Source: an uncultured Acidobacteriia bacterium (lineage in GTDB: Bacteria > Acidobacteriota > Terriglobia > Bryobacterales > Bryobacteraceae). Taken from it: a stretch of 35,572 nt of DNA. The notes under the pieces are model-generated. The model was given only the letters and a program-made list of their open reading frames with translations. It was not told the origin of the DNA and made no database searches. The position numbers and the translations under genes are program-made. The stretch lies in NCBI GenBank assembly GCA_903929755.1, contig CAIYVZ010000068.1:1-35572 (forward strand). Reading direction: 5' to 3'. Shown piece after piece: positions 15,655-24,862 of this stretch (position 1 is its first letter; every line of letters starts with the position of its first letter).

Positions 15655-15831
15655 ATCACCACCGCCCTGTCCCGAATCCGCCATAAATTCCCGCTGGAGG
15701 ATGCGTCGGAGCGTGAGTTGTCGTAGCCGAATGTGATTCAGGGTAAGGGCTGAGATTTGCCTGTCGTAGCTACGTGGCGGCGGACGAAGATCAAGTATGT
15801 GAAGGTGGCGTTGAGGGATGTGTCGCAGTAA
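15655..15831 (+). pseudogene. Relic of the C-terminus of a second sialidase-like gene
   Basis: In one frame this reads TALSRIRHKF, PLEDASERELS, stop, PNVIQGKG, stop, DLPVVATWRRTKIKYVKVAL and ends at TAA 15829-15831. It aligns with the last ~45 residues of the frameshifted sialidase (LAVSRDGEKF, TLEDALGGEFSYPNVIQGKAG, TWRRKKIKYVKLSLL). Two in-frame TAG/TGA stops and complete loss of the rest show a long-dead copy. It lies directly after the efflux permease, so the VCBS gene and efflux operon are bracketed by an almost intact sialidase and a relic in the same orientation. Confidence 0.8.
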
Positions 15832-16096
15832 TGGAACATGGCTGCCGAAACGGGGCGAGCATGCGGGGGCTTTTGGGCAATATTATAGAGCCATTACGTT
15901 CGGCGTTGTGCCTGACTACGATCCAGAGGGCCAGGCGCACTCCGTCGTGTGTCCGGAACTGCCCGGCTGCGCTTCGGCCAGCGATGCGGTGGAACAGGCG
16001 AAGCAGAATATCAGAGAAGTCATCGCGCGCTACGTGTCGCCATCGGAGGTTGCGCTTCCGCGCGACGGCCGACTGGATGAGGTCACAGTTAGGTGA
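15818..16096 (+). CDS. hicB: HicB-family antitoxin
   Basis: The recognisable HicB core runs from about residue 22: YYRAITFGVVPDYDPEGQ, then VVCPELPGCASASDAVEQAK and NIREVIARYV. This is the partial RNase-H-like fold that binds and blocks HicA. It ends LDEVTVR without an added DNA-binding domain. The only in-frame ATG is at 15818, inside the dead sialidase relic, and the first ~19 residues are not HicB-like. So the native start may be lost or shifted, for example at the ATG 15859 followed by a G5 run in another frame. The stop is 7 bp before the hicA relic. The frame is otherwise intact. Confidence 0.7.
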   Translation: MCRSNGTWLPKRGEHAGAFGQYYRAITFGVVPDYDPEGQAHSVVCPELPGCASASDAVEQAKQNIREVIARYVSPSEVALPRDGRLDEVTVR

Positions 16097-16103
16097 GAGA
16101 GGT

Positions 16104-16320
16104 ACGCCGCGACTTATCGCTGCGCAAGTCGTGATAGTTCTGAAGAGGAATGGAGTCGGGCTGGCCGGACAAACAGGCAGCCGTCAAAAATGACGAAATG
16201 CGGCTAGATCGAAACAGGTGATTGTCGCTCAACATTTGGGTAGCGTCCTGCCGTTAAGGACTATGAGGTCGATTAAAGTGGGTAGCGGTCTTCCGCTGAG
16301 CGGATGCCAGAGATCACCGT
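16104..16320 (+). pseudogene. hicA: Inactivated HicA toxin
   Basis: Reading from ACG at 16104 in one frame gives TPRLIAAQVVIVLKRNGVGL, AGQTGSRQK, a TGA at 16191-16193, then RNAARSKQVIVAQHLGSVLP and LRTMRSIKVGSGLPL. This aligns throughout with HicA mRNA interferases, whose usual pattern is MPRL...V.VL.RNGF...QTGSHQKWRN...VIVP.H...LP.GTLRSI...G. Three changes are visible: start ATG to ACG, the catalytic His of GSH to Arg (residue 27), and the Trp of QKW to a stop. There is no frameshift. A GAGAGG ribosome-binding-like stretch remains just upstream at 16097-16102. The 3' limit of the relic is approximate. Confidence 0.75.
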
Positions 16321-16532
16321 TGTCAAAGGCGGGGGCAAGAAACACCGTCGATAAGAGAAATCCCTCCAGGCGCCGCCGGTCAACCCAAGTATCCTGATTG
16401 GCGGAAATGGCCATGGGCAAAAAAGCCCTCCTCTTCCAGGCAGATTGTCGGCTACATGAAAAAAGCACAGCCTTCCCTGAACTGATTCACGCCGAACTCG
16501 GTGCCCTACGCCAGTGTGACTACTAATCAGTA
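16321..16532. other. Apparently non-coding stretch
   Basis: About 210 bases between the HicA relic and the methyltransferase stop. Short frames exist on both strands but none has a convincing start or composition, and I see no clear hairpin terminator. It may contain further decayed sequence from the hicBA insertion. Confidence 0.4.
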
Positions 16533-17582
16533 CTACGCAAGCTTGCGGCCGGTGACCACGCTGCCGTGCGCGGGGAGGGTGATTCTTTCTTGTTGGACTT
16601 TCAGGCTTGCATTTTCGAGCCAGGTTTCGGCTTCGTCGAAGCGGTAGCAGCGGCCTTCGCAGATGGAGAAGAGCAGGCCGGAGTAGGCGGCTAGTTCGGG
16701 TGGGCCGGGGGCTATGGGGGCGTCGCCGGAGGCTACGGAGTCCATCAGGCCGTCCAGGATCATGATGCGGCCGTTGGGGGCGAGGCTGGCGGCAAAGTGT
16801 TGGACCAGTTTTGCGGCGGCGGGGGCGCTGTAGTCGTGGAGGATATTAGCCATCAGGACGGCGTCGTAGTCCCAGGTCAGAGGGTGCGTGTGGATGTTGG
16901 CTTTAACGAATTCCACGCGGTCGGTGACGCCCATCGCCGCCGCGTATTCCTTCGCGACTGCCAGAGCGGGGGCGCGGTCGAGGATAACGGCTTTGAGGTT
17001 TGGGAAGCGCTGGAGCAGGTGGAACGAGTAGAGACCGTGGCCCCCTCCAGCGTCCAAAAGCAGCCTGGATTCTGAGAGATCGAGCTGGTTGGCGAGGAGC
17101 GGGGCGACGTTGCGGGCCCGGTCGGCCATGGCTCGAGTCAGGACTCCGGCGGTTTCTTCGTCGTCGAGGGCGGAGGGTCCTGCGTCTTCGTGGTAGACGA
17201 AGGAGACTTCGCCGGCGGGGTGGTCGCGGCGGAGGCATTCGATCATGTTGCGGGCGTCGGCTGAGTAAACGCCGAGTCCGATGTAGCCAGCGAGGCAGAA
17301 CGGGCTCGTGGGCTCAAGCTTTTCCCGGCCAAAAGGAGTGAGGGAGATTTGCTGGCCGTCGACTTCGATGAGCCCTGCGGCGCGGAGGGCGGTAAAGAGC
17401 ACGATAGCGGGGCGGTCGGCGAGGTTGAGGGCCTTGCGGAGGCGGTCGAAGGAGTGGGGCTCGGGGGCCAGAAGACGGCCGATGTCGAAGTAGCCGATGG
17501 CGGCGGTTAGCAAGGTGGAAAGGTGGGAAGCGCGGAAGGCGTCGAGGAGGGGTGTGGGGTCGAAATCAGGGACAGTCTGCAC
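16533..17582 (-). CDS. SAM-dependent O-methyltransferase (COMT-like, family 2)
   Basis: About 349 residues if translation starts at GTG 17582; the frame is open to 17723, but that upstream part is His/Arg/Pro-rich and overlaps the divergent gene. The N-terminal dimerisation winged helix reads LLDAFRASHLSTLLTAAIGY and later IEVDGQQISLTPFGREKLEP. The C-terminal Rossmann domain carries SRLLLDAGGGHGLYSFHLL as SAM-binding motif I, AVILDRAPALAVAKEYA, then AVLMANILHDYS and GRIMILDGLMD. This is the architecture of plant-type and antibiotic O-methyltransferases that methylate hydroxyls of small aromatic molecules. Its substrate is unknown; no biosynthetic cluster surrounds it. It is divergent from the ThuA-like gene. 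Confidence 0.8.
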   Translation of the reverse strand: MQTVPDFDPTPLLDAFRASHLSTLLTAAIGYFDIGRLLAPEPHSFDRLRKALNLADRPAIVLFTALRAAGLIEVDGQQISLTPFGREKLEPTSPFCLAGYIGLGVYSADARNMIECLRRDHPAGEVSFVYHEDAGPSALDDEETAGVLTRAMADRARNVAPLLANQLDLSESRLLLDAGGGHGLYSFHLLQRFPNLKAVILDRAPALAVAKEYAAAMGVTDRVEFVKANIHTHPLTWDYDAVLMANILHDYSAPAAAKLVQHFAASLAPNGRIMILDGLMDSVASGDAPIAPGPPELAAYSGLLFSICEGRCYRFDEAETWLENASLKVQQERITLPAHGSVVTGRKLA

Positions 17583-17615
17583 GAGTTTCAGTATATGAGT
17601 GATAACCTTGCGTTC

Positions 17616-18494
17616 ATGCGGATTCTGGTATTGGCTGGGTTGACGGTGGTGGCGGTGTTTGGACAAGGGGCGCGTGGTCCGGGGCGGAATGGCCTGGGCG
17701 GGTCGGCGGCGGGTTTCGTGCAAAATCCGACTTTGGATAAGGAAGCTCCGCAGTTGCCGGCGGATTTGAAGCCGGGCGGGATTTTGATCTTTTCGAAGAC
17801 CGTGGGGTATCGCGACGAGCCGGGGATTCAGGCTTCGGTGGCGGCGCTTTCGGTGATTGCGAAGATGAAGGGCTGGCCGTACTTCGCGACCGAGAATGGC
17901 GCGGTGATGAATGCCGACCAGTTAAGCAAGTTCAAGCTGATTATCGGGAATAATACGTCGGGCGACAACCTGACGGATGACCAGAAGGCGGCGCTGAAGG
18001 CCTGGGTGGAAAAGGGCGGGTCATTCCTGGGCATTCATGGCGCGGGCGGGGATCCGGTGGGGAACCACGGGCACACCTCGCTGGCGGACTGGAAATGGTA
18101 CATCGAGGGCCTGATCGGCGCGCAGTTTACGGTGCATTCGGCGGGGGTGATGCCGGGCGACATCAAGGTGGAAGACACGAAGCACCCAATTACGAAGGGG
18201 CTGCCGGCCACGTGGCATCGGGCAGAAGAGTGGTACGCGTTTACGGAGAGTCCGCGGAACAAGCCGGGGTATCACGTGCTGGCGTCAGCGGATGAGAAGA
18301 GCTATACGCCGGGTCCGGCGACCATGCCGGGGGGCGACCATCCGCTGATCTGGACGCATTGCGCGGGAACCGGGCACGTGGTGTATTCGGCGCTGGGCCA
18401 TGCCGGGTTCATGTACTCCGAGCCACTGATGATTCAGCTGCTGGAGAACGCGATGGCGTGGGGTTTGGCGGAAAATGGCAGGGCCTGCAAGTAG
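17616..18494 (+). CDS. Secreted ThuA-like domain protein
   Basis: 292 residues from ATG 17616, which begins a signal peptide (MRILVLAGLTVVAVFGQGA). ATG 17595 would add MSDNLAF and GTG/ATG starts further up are less likely. The ThuA (trehalose-utilisation) glutamine-amidotransferase-like fold is visible: GGILIFSKTVGYRDEPG, KLIIGNNTSGDNLTDDQ, GGSFLGIHGAGGDPVGNHGH, then HPITKGLPATWHRAEEWYAF and the terminal HVVYSALGHAGFMYSEP. Such proteins occur widely in sugar-degrading soil bacteria, and their exact reaction is poorly defined. It overlaps the next gene by 20 bp. Confidence 0.85.
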   Translation: MRILVLAGLTVVAVFGQGARGPGRNGLGGSAAGFVQNPTLDKEAPQLPADLKPGGILIFSKTVGYRDEPGIQASVAALSVIAKMKGWPYFATENGAVMNADQLSKFKLIIGNNTSGDNLTDDQKAALKAWVEKGGSFLGIHGAGGDPVGNHGHTSLADWKWYIEGLIGAQFTVHSAGVMPGDIKVEDTKHPITKGLPATWHRAEEWYAFTESPRNKPGYHVLASADEKSYTPGPATMPGGDHPLIWTHCAGTGHVVYSALGHAGFMYSEPLMIQLLENAMAWGLAENGRACK

Positions 18495-18969
18495 CCTGGA
18501 GCTTCCGGTCACTTCCCGCATGCTGGCGTTCCTGCGCGACATTGGGCTGGAAGTGCGCCTTGCTCCGATTGCGGAAGCTACCTTTCTACCCGGGCTGACG
18601 ATTCAGGACGGGGCCATTGTGGTGGACGAGGCGCAACTGCTTCATCCCGGCGACCTGCTCCACGAGGCCGGGCACCTGGCGATGTTGACGCCACAGGAGC
18701 GCGCGGGAGCGACGGCTCCGATTCCGGAAGATCAGGGGATGGAGATTGGCGCTATTGCGTGGTCGTGGGCGGCGCTGCGGTACCTGGAGCTTGATCCGGC
18801 GGTGGTCTTTCATGCGGATGGGTACCGTGGCTCGTCGGAGACGTTCATTAGCAATTTCTCGGAGGGGCGAAGTGTCGGCGTGCCTCTGCTGCAATGGATG
18901 GGCCTCACCACGGAGAAAACATTTCCAGCCATGACTCGATGGCTGCGTGGAGAGATGCCCGGCGAATAG
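18475..18969 (+). CDS. Hypothetical protein with HEAGH zinc-protease-like motif
   Basis: 164 residues from ATG 18475, which overlaps the ThuA-like gene by 20 bp; ATG 18520 is an alternative. The central feature is PGDLLHEAGHLAML with His63, Glu64 and His67, a HExxH zincin signature. It is preceded by IQDGAIVVDEAQLLHPG, a layout seen in ImmA/IrrE-type minimal metalloproteases. A third zinc ligand is not obvious. No signal peptide or TM helix is present, so it is probably cytoplasmic. The overlap indicates coupled translation with an exported neighbour, which gives no clear functional link. Function unassigned. Confidence 0.6.
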   Translation: MAGPASSLELPVTSRMLAFLRDIGLEVRLAPIAEATFLPGLTIQDGAIVVDEAQLLHPGDLLHEAGHLAMLTPQERAGATAPIPEDQGMEIGAIAWSWAALRYLELDPAVVFHADGYRGSSETFISNFSEGRSVGVPLLQWMGLTTEKTFPAMTRWLRGEMPGE

Positions 18970-19051
18970 CCATTCCGTCGGCGGCGAAGGTCGATTCGCG
19001 ACGTGGCGGATACAGGCCGCAGGTCCTTCCGCCGGCGCGCACTGGGGGCAG

Positions 19052-19975
19052 CTACGCAGCCGCCCCGGTAAGGCGGTTGGCGCGGACATCCCGCATGGGG
19101 GGCTGGCCGAAGAGGCGGCTGTATTCGCGGTTGAACTGGCTGGCGCTTTCGTAGCCGACTTCGAAGGCGGCGCTGGCGGCGTCAAGGCCATCGATGAGCA
19201 TACGGCCCCGGGCGGCCTGCAGGCGGAGTTGCTTCTGGTACTGGAGGGGGCTCATGGACGTCATGGCGCGGAAATGGTGGTGAAAGGTGGAGACTCCCAT
19301 GCCCGCCACCTGCGCGAGGTCTTCCACGCGGACCGGCTTTGGGTAGTGGGTGCGGAGCCACGCAACCGCTTTCGCCGTCCGCTGGCTTTGGTCGCCGGCG
19401 GTGGCGATTGCCCTTAGGCGGGCTCCTTCGCGTCCCTGCAGGATGCGGTAGACGAGCTCGCGTTCCACGAGGCCGCTGAGGAACGGGATATCCTGCGCGG
19501 TGGCGAGAAGGTCCACCATGCGGCAACAGGCGTCGAGGAGTTCCACGGTGGTTTCGGCGGTGGCCATGGCTGGACTGTCGGAGGCGGGCAAGTCGGGCAC
19601 CGGAATGTCTTCGCGGCTGAGAAGTTCGCGCACCAGCGGCAATTCCAGCTTGAGCATCATGGCCAGGCAGGGCGCGGCTTCGCTGGCCTGGACGACTCGC
19701 GTGACGATGGGCAGGTCAATGGACGTGACGAGGTAGCGGGATTCGTCGTAGATGAAGGTGGTGGCACCGAGGTCTACGCGTTTCTGGCCCTGCGCGACCA
19801 CGATGAGGCTGGGCTCATACGTGCCTGAGCAGGGGGTGGTGGGGGTGGTGCGTCGGTGCAGGGACAAGCGGGGCACCGCGGTTACCCGTTTCTCTGCCAG
19901 GCCAACGTGCAAGGCAATCTTGCGGGCCAGGTCGGCTTGCCGTTTGCGGACGGAATCCCTTGTAATGTGGCTCAT
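19052..19975 (-). CDS. AraC-family transcriptional regulator
   Basis: 307 residues from ATG 19975 (MSHITRDSVRKRQADL); the frame is open to 20134 but the added part is not protein-like. The N-terminal half (about 25-180) matches the AraC_N type (PF06719): YEPSLIVVAQGQKRVDLG, DESRYLVTSIDLPIVTRV. The C-terminal ~100 residues are the double helix-turn-helix: PVRVEDLAQVAGMGVSTFHH, SPLQYQKQLRLQAARGRML and AFEVGYESASQFNREYSRLF. Regulators of this type often sit beside aldo/keto reductase or oxidoreductase genes and respond to reactive carbonyls. Here it is divergent from the molybdenum hydroxylase operon, the obvious target. Confidence 0.9.
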   Translation of the reverse strand: MSHITRDSVRKRQADLARKIALHVGLAEKRVTAVPRLSLHRRTTPTTPCSGTYEPSLIVVAQGQKRVDLGATTFIYDESRYLVTSIDLPIVTRVVQASEAAPCLAMMLKLELPLVRELLSREDIPVPDLPASDSPAMATAETTVELLDACCRMVDLLATAQDIPFLSGLVERELVYRILQGREGARLRAIATAGDQSQRTAKAVAWLRTHYPKPVRVEDLAQVAGMGVSTFHHHFRAMTSMSPLQYQKQLRLQAARGRMLIDGLDAASAAFEVGYESASQFNREYSRLFGQPPMRDVRANRLTGAAA

Positions 19976-20114
19976 ACCAAATGCCCAGCATAACCGTCCG
20001 GCGCAGGGAATGCCAGGGGCTGGCCAGAGATTCAGAGAATCAGGCAATAAATCAGAAGAATTGGGATACCGCTCACGGGCGGTTTGGCATAGGCTGAATA
20101 CTAGCTGGAGAATT
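19976..20114. promoter_or_regulatory. Divergent promoter region, AraC regulator / molybdenum hydroxylase
   Basis: 139 bp separate the two divergent starts. A GGAG at 20107-20110 precedes the ATG at 20115. A TTGGCA at 20084-20089 is the best -35-like hexamer, but no well-placed -10 was found. Operator sites for the AraC protein are expected here but not identified. Confidence 0.4.
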
Positions 20115-20642
20115 ATGCTTACCATCACCGTCAACGGAAAGAAGCGGGACGTTCAGGGCCCCGCCGATACGCCTCTTCTTTACGTCCTCAGGAACGAACT
20201 TGAAATCACGAGCCCGCAGTTTGGTTGCGGCCTGGCCCAGTGCGGCGCGTGTTCCGTGCTGCTGGACGGGAAGGAGGTTCGGGCCTGCATTACGCCCGCC
20301 TCCGCCGCCGTTGGCAAGGAAGTGACCACGCTGGAAGGTCTTCCGGCCAGGTGGGCGAAGCAGCAGAATCTTCCGGCTGCGGAAGCGGAAAAGACGCTTC
20401 ATCCCGTGCAACAGGCGTGGATTGAGGAGCAGACTCCTCTCTGCGGCTTCTGCCAGAGCGGCATGATGATCAAGGCGACGGAACTGCTGGAGAAGACTCC
20501 GCATCCCAGCGATCCGGAGATCAAAGCGGCCTTCACGACTTCGGGACCGTCGGCGCACCTCTGCCGTTGCGGGAGTTACTACGCGATTGTGGAGGCGGTG
20601 CGTTTCGCCTCCACGCTGATGGCCAAGGGAGGTTCCAAATGA
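20115..20642 (+). CDS. [2Fe-2S] subunit of a xanthine-dehydrogenase-family oxidoreductase (IorA-like)
   Basis: 175 residues. Residues 1-75 are a plant-type ferredoxin domain with Cys38, Cys43, Cys46 and Cys58 (CGLAQCGACSVLLDG). Residues 80-170 form the helical second-cluster domain with Cys110, Cys113, Cys150 and Cys152 (TPLCGFCQSGM and HLCRCGSYY). This is the small subunit of molybdenum hydroxylases such as isoquinoline 1-oxidoreductase. It passes electrons from the molybdenum site to an acceptor. Its stop overlaps the start of the large subunit (ATGA). No FAD subunit gene is present, so electrons probably go to a cytochrome or other carrier, as in IorAB. Confidence 0.93.
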   Translation: MLTITVNGKKRDVQGPADTPLLYVLRNELEITSPQFGCGLAQCGACSVLLDGKEVRACITPASAAVGKEVTTLEGLPARWAKQQNLPAAEAEKTLHPVQQAWIEEQTPLCGFCQSGMMIKATELLEKTPHPSDPEIKAAFTTSGPSAHLCRCGSYYAIVEAVRFASTLMAKGGSK

Positions 20643-22966
20643 GTAAGAACACTGTGATTTTTGGCGCCGAACTGAGTCGCCGTGGCTTCCTGCAGACAGG
20701 CGGGGCTCTGGTTGCCGGTTTTGGTCTGCTGCAGGCCGATTCTGCCGTGGCCGCGACTTCCAACAACAGTCTGAACGCGGGGCTGCCCGAATCCTGGGTG
20801 GAGATTCACGCGGATAATACGGTGCTCATCCGCACGGGCAAGTGCGATTTCGGCCAGAGCTCGGTTTATACGGCCTACCGCCAGATTGTTGCCGATGAAC
20901 TGGATGTGACCTTTGAAATGATCACGACTGTGGTGCCCGGCGACACGGATACGACGCCTGACGGCTCAGGCACGTTCGACCTGCTGGGACGCGGCGTTGG
21001 TAATCTGAAAAAAGCTGCGGCGTACACTCGTCAGGCGCTTCTGGAACTGGCGTCGCAACGCCTGGGCGTGGCTAAAGATCAGCTTTCCGTGAAGGCGGGC
21101 GTGGTTTCCGGCGCAGGCAAGAGCATCACGTACGGCGAACTGGTGAAAGACCAGAACCTTAAGCTCACGATTCCTGTGACGGGCGACCTGACCAGCATGT
21201 TCGGACTTGTGGTCTCGGGCAATCCGCCGATGAAGCCCGTCAGCGAGTACCAGTATGTGGGCAAGTCTTTCAAGAACAGCATTATTCCCGCGAAGGTTAC
21301 GGCGAAGGAAGTTTGGGTTACCGATGTGAAAGTGCCGGGCATGTTGCACGCCCGAATGATCCATCCCGCAACGCTGGGTTCGAAGCTGATCTCGCCTGGC
21401 GCGGTGGATAAGAAGCGCTTCCCGAATTCGCAGGTTGTGGTGAAGGGCAATCTGGTTGGCGTAGTGGCACCGACGGAATGGGAAGCGATTCAGGCGTCCC
21501 GGCAGGTGGCGGTGGCAACGAAATGGACGGAATGGAAGGGACTGCCCGGCAACGGGAACCTGTTTCGCTATTTCCGGCAGGATGCCGACTGGAAGTCCGC
21601 TCCGGTCAGCCGCAGCCCGAAGAGCGGAGGCAATGCCGCGACGGCTATGGCGGCGGCTCCGAAGAAGCACTCAGCTACCTACGAAATGCCGTACATGAAG
21701 CATGCTCCGCTGGGGCCGACGATGGCGATGGCGGATGTGAAGGCGGATGGCACGGTTACAGTTCATACGCACAACCAGAACCCACAAGCTCTGCGGGGCC
21801 AGATTGCGATGATGCTGGGCGTTTCCACCGACAAGGTGATAGTGAAAACCTACTCGGGGCCGGGCCATTATGGCCGCTCGAATGGTGGCAATGCGGGCGC
21901 GGAAGACGAAGCGGTGTTGTTGTCGAAGGAACTGGGGAAGCCGGTCCGCGTGCAGTGGATGCGGGCGGAAGATTTCCAGTGGTCCACCCAGTCGGCGGCG
22001 GGCTATTCCGATGTGAAGATTGGGCTGGACGCGAACGGCAAAATCTCTGCGTATGAAGTGGATCACCACATGCCTGCCATGCAGGATGACCGGCCGATTG
22101 GCGCGGTGCTGGCGGGGCTGCCGACGATGGATGCGCCCAGCGACAAAGGTGCGCGCCTGAATAGCACGGTCAACGGGAACGCTGATGCCTGGGTTTACGA
22201 TGGCGTTCTGAATCTGGAAGAGCGTGCCCACGGTACGTTCCAGGTTGGTCAGCGGGAATCTCCGATTGCCGTCGGTCTGCGCGACCACAGTATGCGGACG
22301 CCGGGCCAGTTCCAGCAGAACTTCCCCCGCGAAGTGGCGATTAGTGAGGCGGCGGCACTGGCTGGCGCTGACCCGATCCAGTTCCGCATCGACCACGCGA
22401 AGGAAGAGCGCGTAATCGCTCTCCTGCAGCGTTTGCGCGATGAATCGGGATGGGAAACCCGCAAGTCTCCGCATGCCAAAGCTATGGCGACCGGCACGGC
22501 TCCGGTGCGTGGCCAGGGCGTATCGCTGATGTTCCGTTCGGGTAGTTACTGGGCGTGCGCTTGCGAACTTGCAGTCACTCCTTCCTCGGGTGCTGTCAAA
22601 GTGGAAAAGATCACCATGGTTGTCGATCCTGGGATTGTGGTGAACCCCCTGCAGTTGAAGCGGCAGGTGGAGGGCGGCATCATCATGGGTATCAGCCATG
22701 CGCTGTATGAGGAAATGACCTTCGATGAAAGCGGTATCACCAATAAGGACTGGCTGAGTTATCCGATTTTGAAGATGTCGGAGATGCCGGAAATCAAGGT
22801 GGTGATGATTCACCGTCCGGACGTCGGCAACTATGGTCAGGGATCCGAGGCGGCCAACGCCCTTGCGGCCCCCGCTATTGCCGCAGCCATCTTCGATGCC
22901 ACCGGCAAGCCGGCGCGACGCCTGCCGTTTAAGCCGGCGAACGTGAAAGAACTGCTCAAGGCGTAG
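20639..22966 (+). CDS. Molybdopterin-binding subunit of a molybdenum hydroxylase (IorB-like), Tat-exported
   Basis: 775 residues. A twin-arginine signal (SRRGFLQTGGALVAGFGLL) shows export of the folded, cofactor-loaded enzyme. The body has the aldehyde oxidase/xanthine dehydrogenase large-subunit layout: NTVLIRTGKCDFGQSSVYTA, GKSFKNSIIPAKVTAKEVWV, a substrate-side RVQWMRAEDFQWS, and the terminal VVDPGIVVNPLQLKRQVEGG and GQGSEAANALAAPAIAAAIF that holds the catalytic glutamate region. It hydroxylates a heterocycle or oxidises an aldehyde; the exact substrate is not readable. It is translationally coupled to the [2Fe-2S] subunit and followed by an aldo/keto reductase after 105 bp. Confidence 0.92.
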   Translation: MSKNTVIFGAELSRRGFLQTGGALVAGFGLLQADSAVAATSNNSLNAGLPESWVEIHADNTVLIRTGKCDFGQSSVYTAYRQIVADELDVTFEMITTVVPGDTDTTPDGSGTFDLLGRGVGNLKKAAAYTRQALLELASQRLGVAKDQLSVKAGVVSGAGKSITYGELVKDQNLKLTIPVTGDLTSMFGLVVSGNPPMKPVSEYQYVGKSFKNSIIPAKVTAKEVWVTDVKVPGMLHARMIHPATLGSKLISPGAVDKKRFPNSQVVVKGNLVGVVAPTEWEAIQASRQVAVATKWTEWKGLPGNGNLFRYFRQDADWKSAPVSRSPKSGGNAATAMAAAPKKHSATYEMPYMKHAPLGPTMAMADVKADGTVTVHTHNQNPQALRGQIAMMLGVSTDKVIVKTYSGPGHYGRSNGGNAGAEDEAVLLSKELGKPVRVQWMRAEDFQWSTQSAAGYSDVKIGLDANGKISAYEVDHHMPAMQDDRPIGAVLAGLPTMDAPSDKGARLNSTVNGNADAWVYDGVLNLEERAHGTFQVGQRESPIAVGLRDHSMRTPGQFQQNFPREVAISEAAALAGADPIQFRIDHAKEERVIALLQRLRDESGWETRKSPHAKAMATGTAPVRGQGVSLMFRSGSYWACACELAVTPSSGAVKVEKITMVVDPGIVVNPLQLKRQVEGGIIMGISHALYEEMTFDESGITNKDWLSYPILKMSEMPEIKVVMIHRPDVGNYGQGSEAANALAAPAIAAAIFDATGKPARRLPFKPANVKELLKA

Positions 22967-23017
22967 CGCAAAACGACATCGGCTCGGTGCGGATGCCACC
23001 GCGAGTATTCATTTTGA

Positions 23018-24058
<1,041 letters not shown>

Positions 24059-24063
24059 CGATT

Positions 24064-24360
24064 ATGGAAATCAAACGAAACGGTTCACACCAAGCCTGGC
24101 CCGGTCCGGCAGACTATTTCACTGGTACGGTCCGCGTGGAGATGTTGTTCACGCCCACCGAGCCCGCGCGGACGGTGGGAGCCAGCGTTACTTTTGAGCC
24201 CGGCGCGCGGACTGCCTGGCACACTCATCCTCTGGGGCAGACGCTTGTGGTGACGGCGGGATGTGGGCGCGCGCAGCGCTGGGGCGGCCCGGTTGAACAG
24301 CTGGATGGCAAGACTGCGGACTGGCTGGAAAAAGTGACCGACGAGCAATACGGCGGGTGA
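24064..24360 (+). CDS. Cupin protein with an apparent internal deletion
   Basis: 98 residues. The start and first cupin motif are normal: [20 protein letters not shown], then [20 protein letters not shown] and [10 protein letters not shown] with His53, His55 and Gln59. From memory, full-length relatives are about 130 residues and continue [38 protein letters not shown] before the LDGK...W.EKVSDEQY ending. Here GGPVE joins [18 protein letters not shown] directly, near base 24297. So about 33 residues including the second cupin motif and its metal-binding His are missing, in frame. The remaining barrel would be incomplete, so activity is doubtful. It follows the aldo/keto reductase by 5 bp and ends 1 bp from the convergent DUF423 stop. 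Confidence 0.75.
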   Translation: MEIKRNGSHQAWPGPADYFTGTVRVEMLFTPTEPARTVGASVTFEPGARTAWHTHPLGQTLVVTAGCGRAQRWGGPVEQLDGKTADWLEKVTDEQYGG

Positions 24361-24361
24361 G

Positions 24362-24739
24362 CTATTTCGACGGGTTGCGGATTAGCCAGTAGGCCAGCAT
24401 AAACCAGGCCCACAGGAAGGCCAGACCACCGAACGGCGTTACGGCTCCCCACGTCGTGACGCCCGTGAGGGCCAGCGTGTAAAGGCTGCCTGAGAAGAGC
24501 AGGATTCCGGTTGAGAGCAAGGCGCAGACCCATGTTCCGGCGGAGCGCGAAATGGCACCGACGCGAGGCAGGATAGAGACAACCAGCAGGCCAAGGGCGT
24601 GGAAAAAGTGGTAGAGCACCGCTTTCTCATAAATTCCCAACGAGTAGGCGTCGAGACGGCCTTTCAGACCGTGTGCGCCAAACGCGCCGATCCCCACGGC
24701 CAAGCCGAGCAGGATTGCGGCTATTGCGCTCCAGTTCAT
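24362..24739 (-). CDS. DUF423 family membrane protein (YgdD-like)
   Basis: 125 residues with four hydrophobic helices. The N-terminal signature AAILLGLAVGIGAFGAHGLK and the following YEKAVLYHFFHALGLLVV are characteristic of DUF423, as is TPFGGLAFLWAWFMLAYWL at the C-terminus. It is an inner-membrane protein of unknown function, usually a single-copy gene. The start ATG 24739 is preceded on its strand by a T6/G8-complement tract and then the tRNA-Phe gene. Confidence 0.9.
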   Translation of the reverse strand: MNWSAIAAILLGLAVGIGAFGAHGLKGRLDAYSLGIYEKAVLYHFFHALGLLVVSILPRVGAISRSAGTWVCALLSTGILLFSGSLYTLALTGVTTWGAVTPFGGLAFLWAWFMLAYWLIRNPSK

Positions 24740-24767
24740 GGTGTTTTTTGGGGGGGGAGGAGAAGGG

Positions 24768-24843
<76 letters not shown>

Positions 24844-24862
24844 GCCTTGCAACAACAAAATC

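Noticed and set aside
16229-16468. 79-codon minus-strand frame over the HicA relic
   Set aside because: It is antisense to a sequence that aligns well with HicA, and has no family resemblance or clear start.
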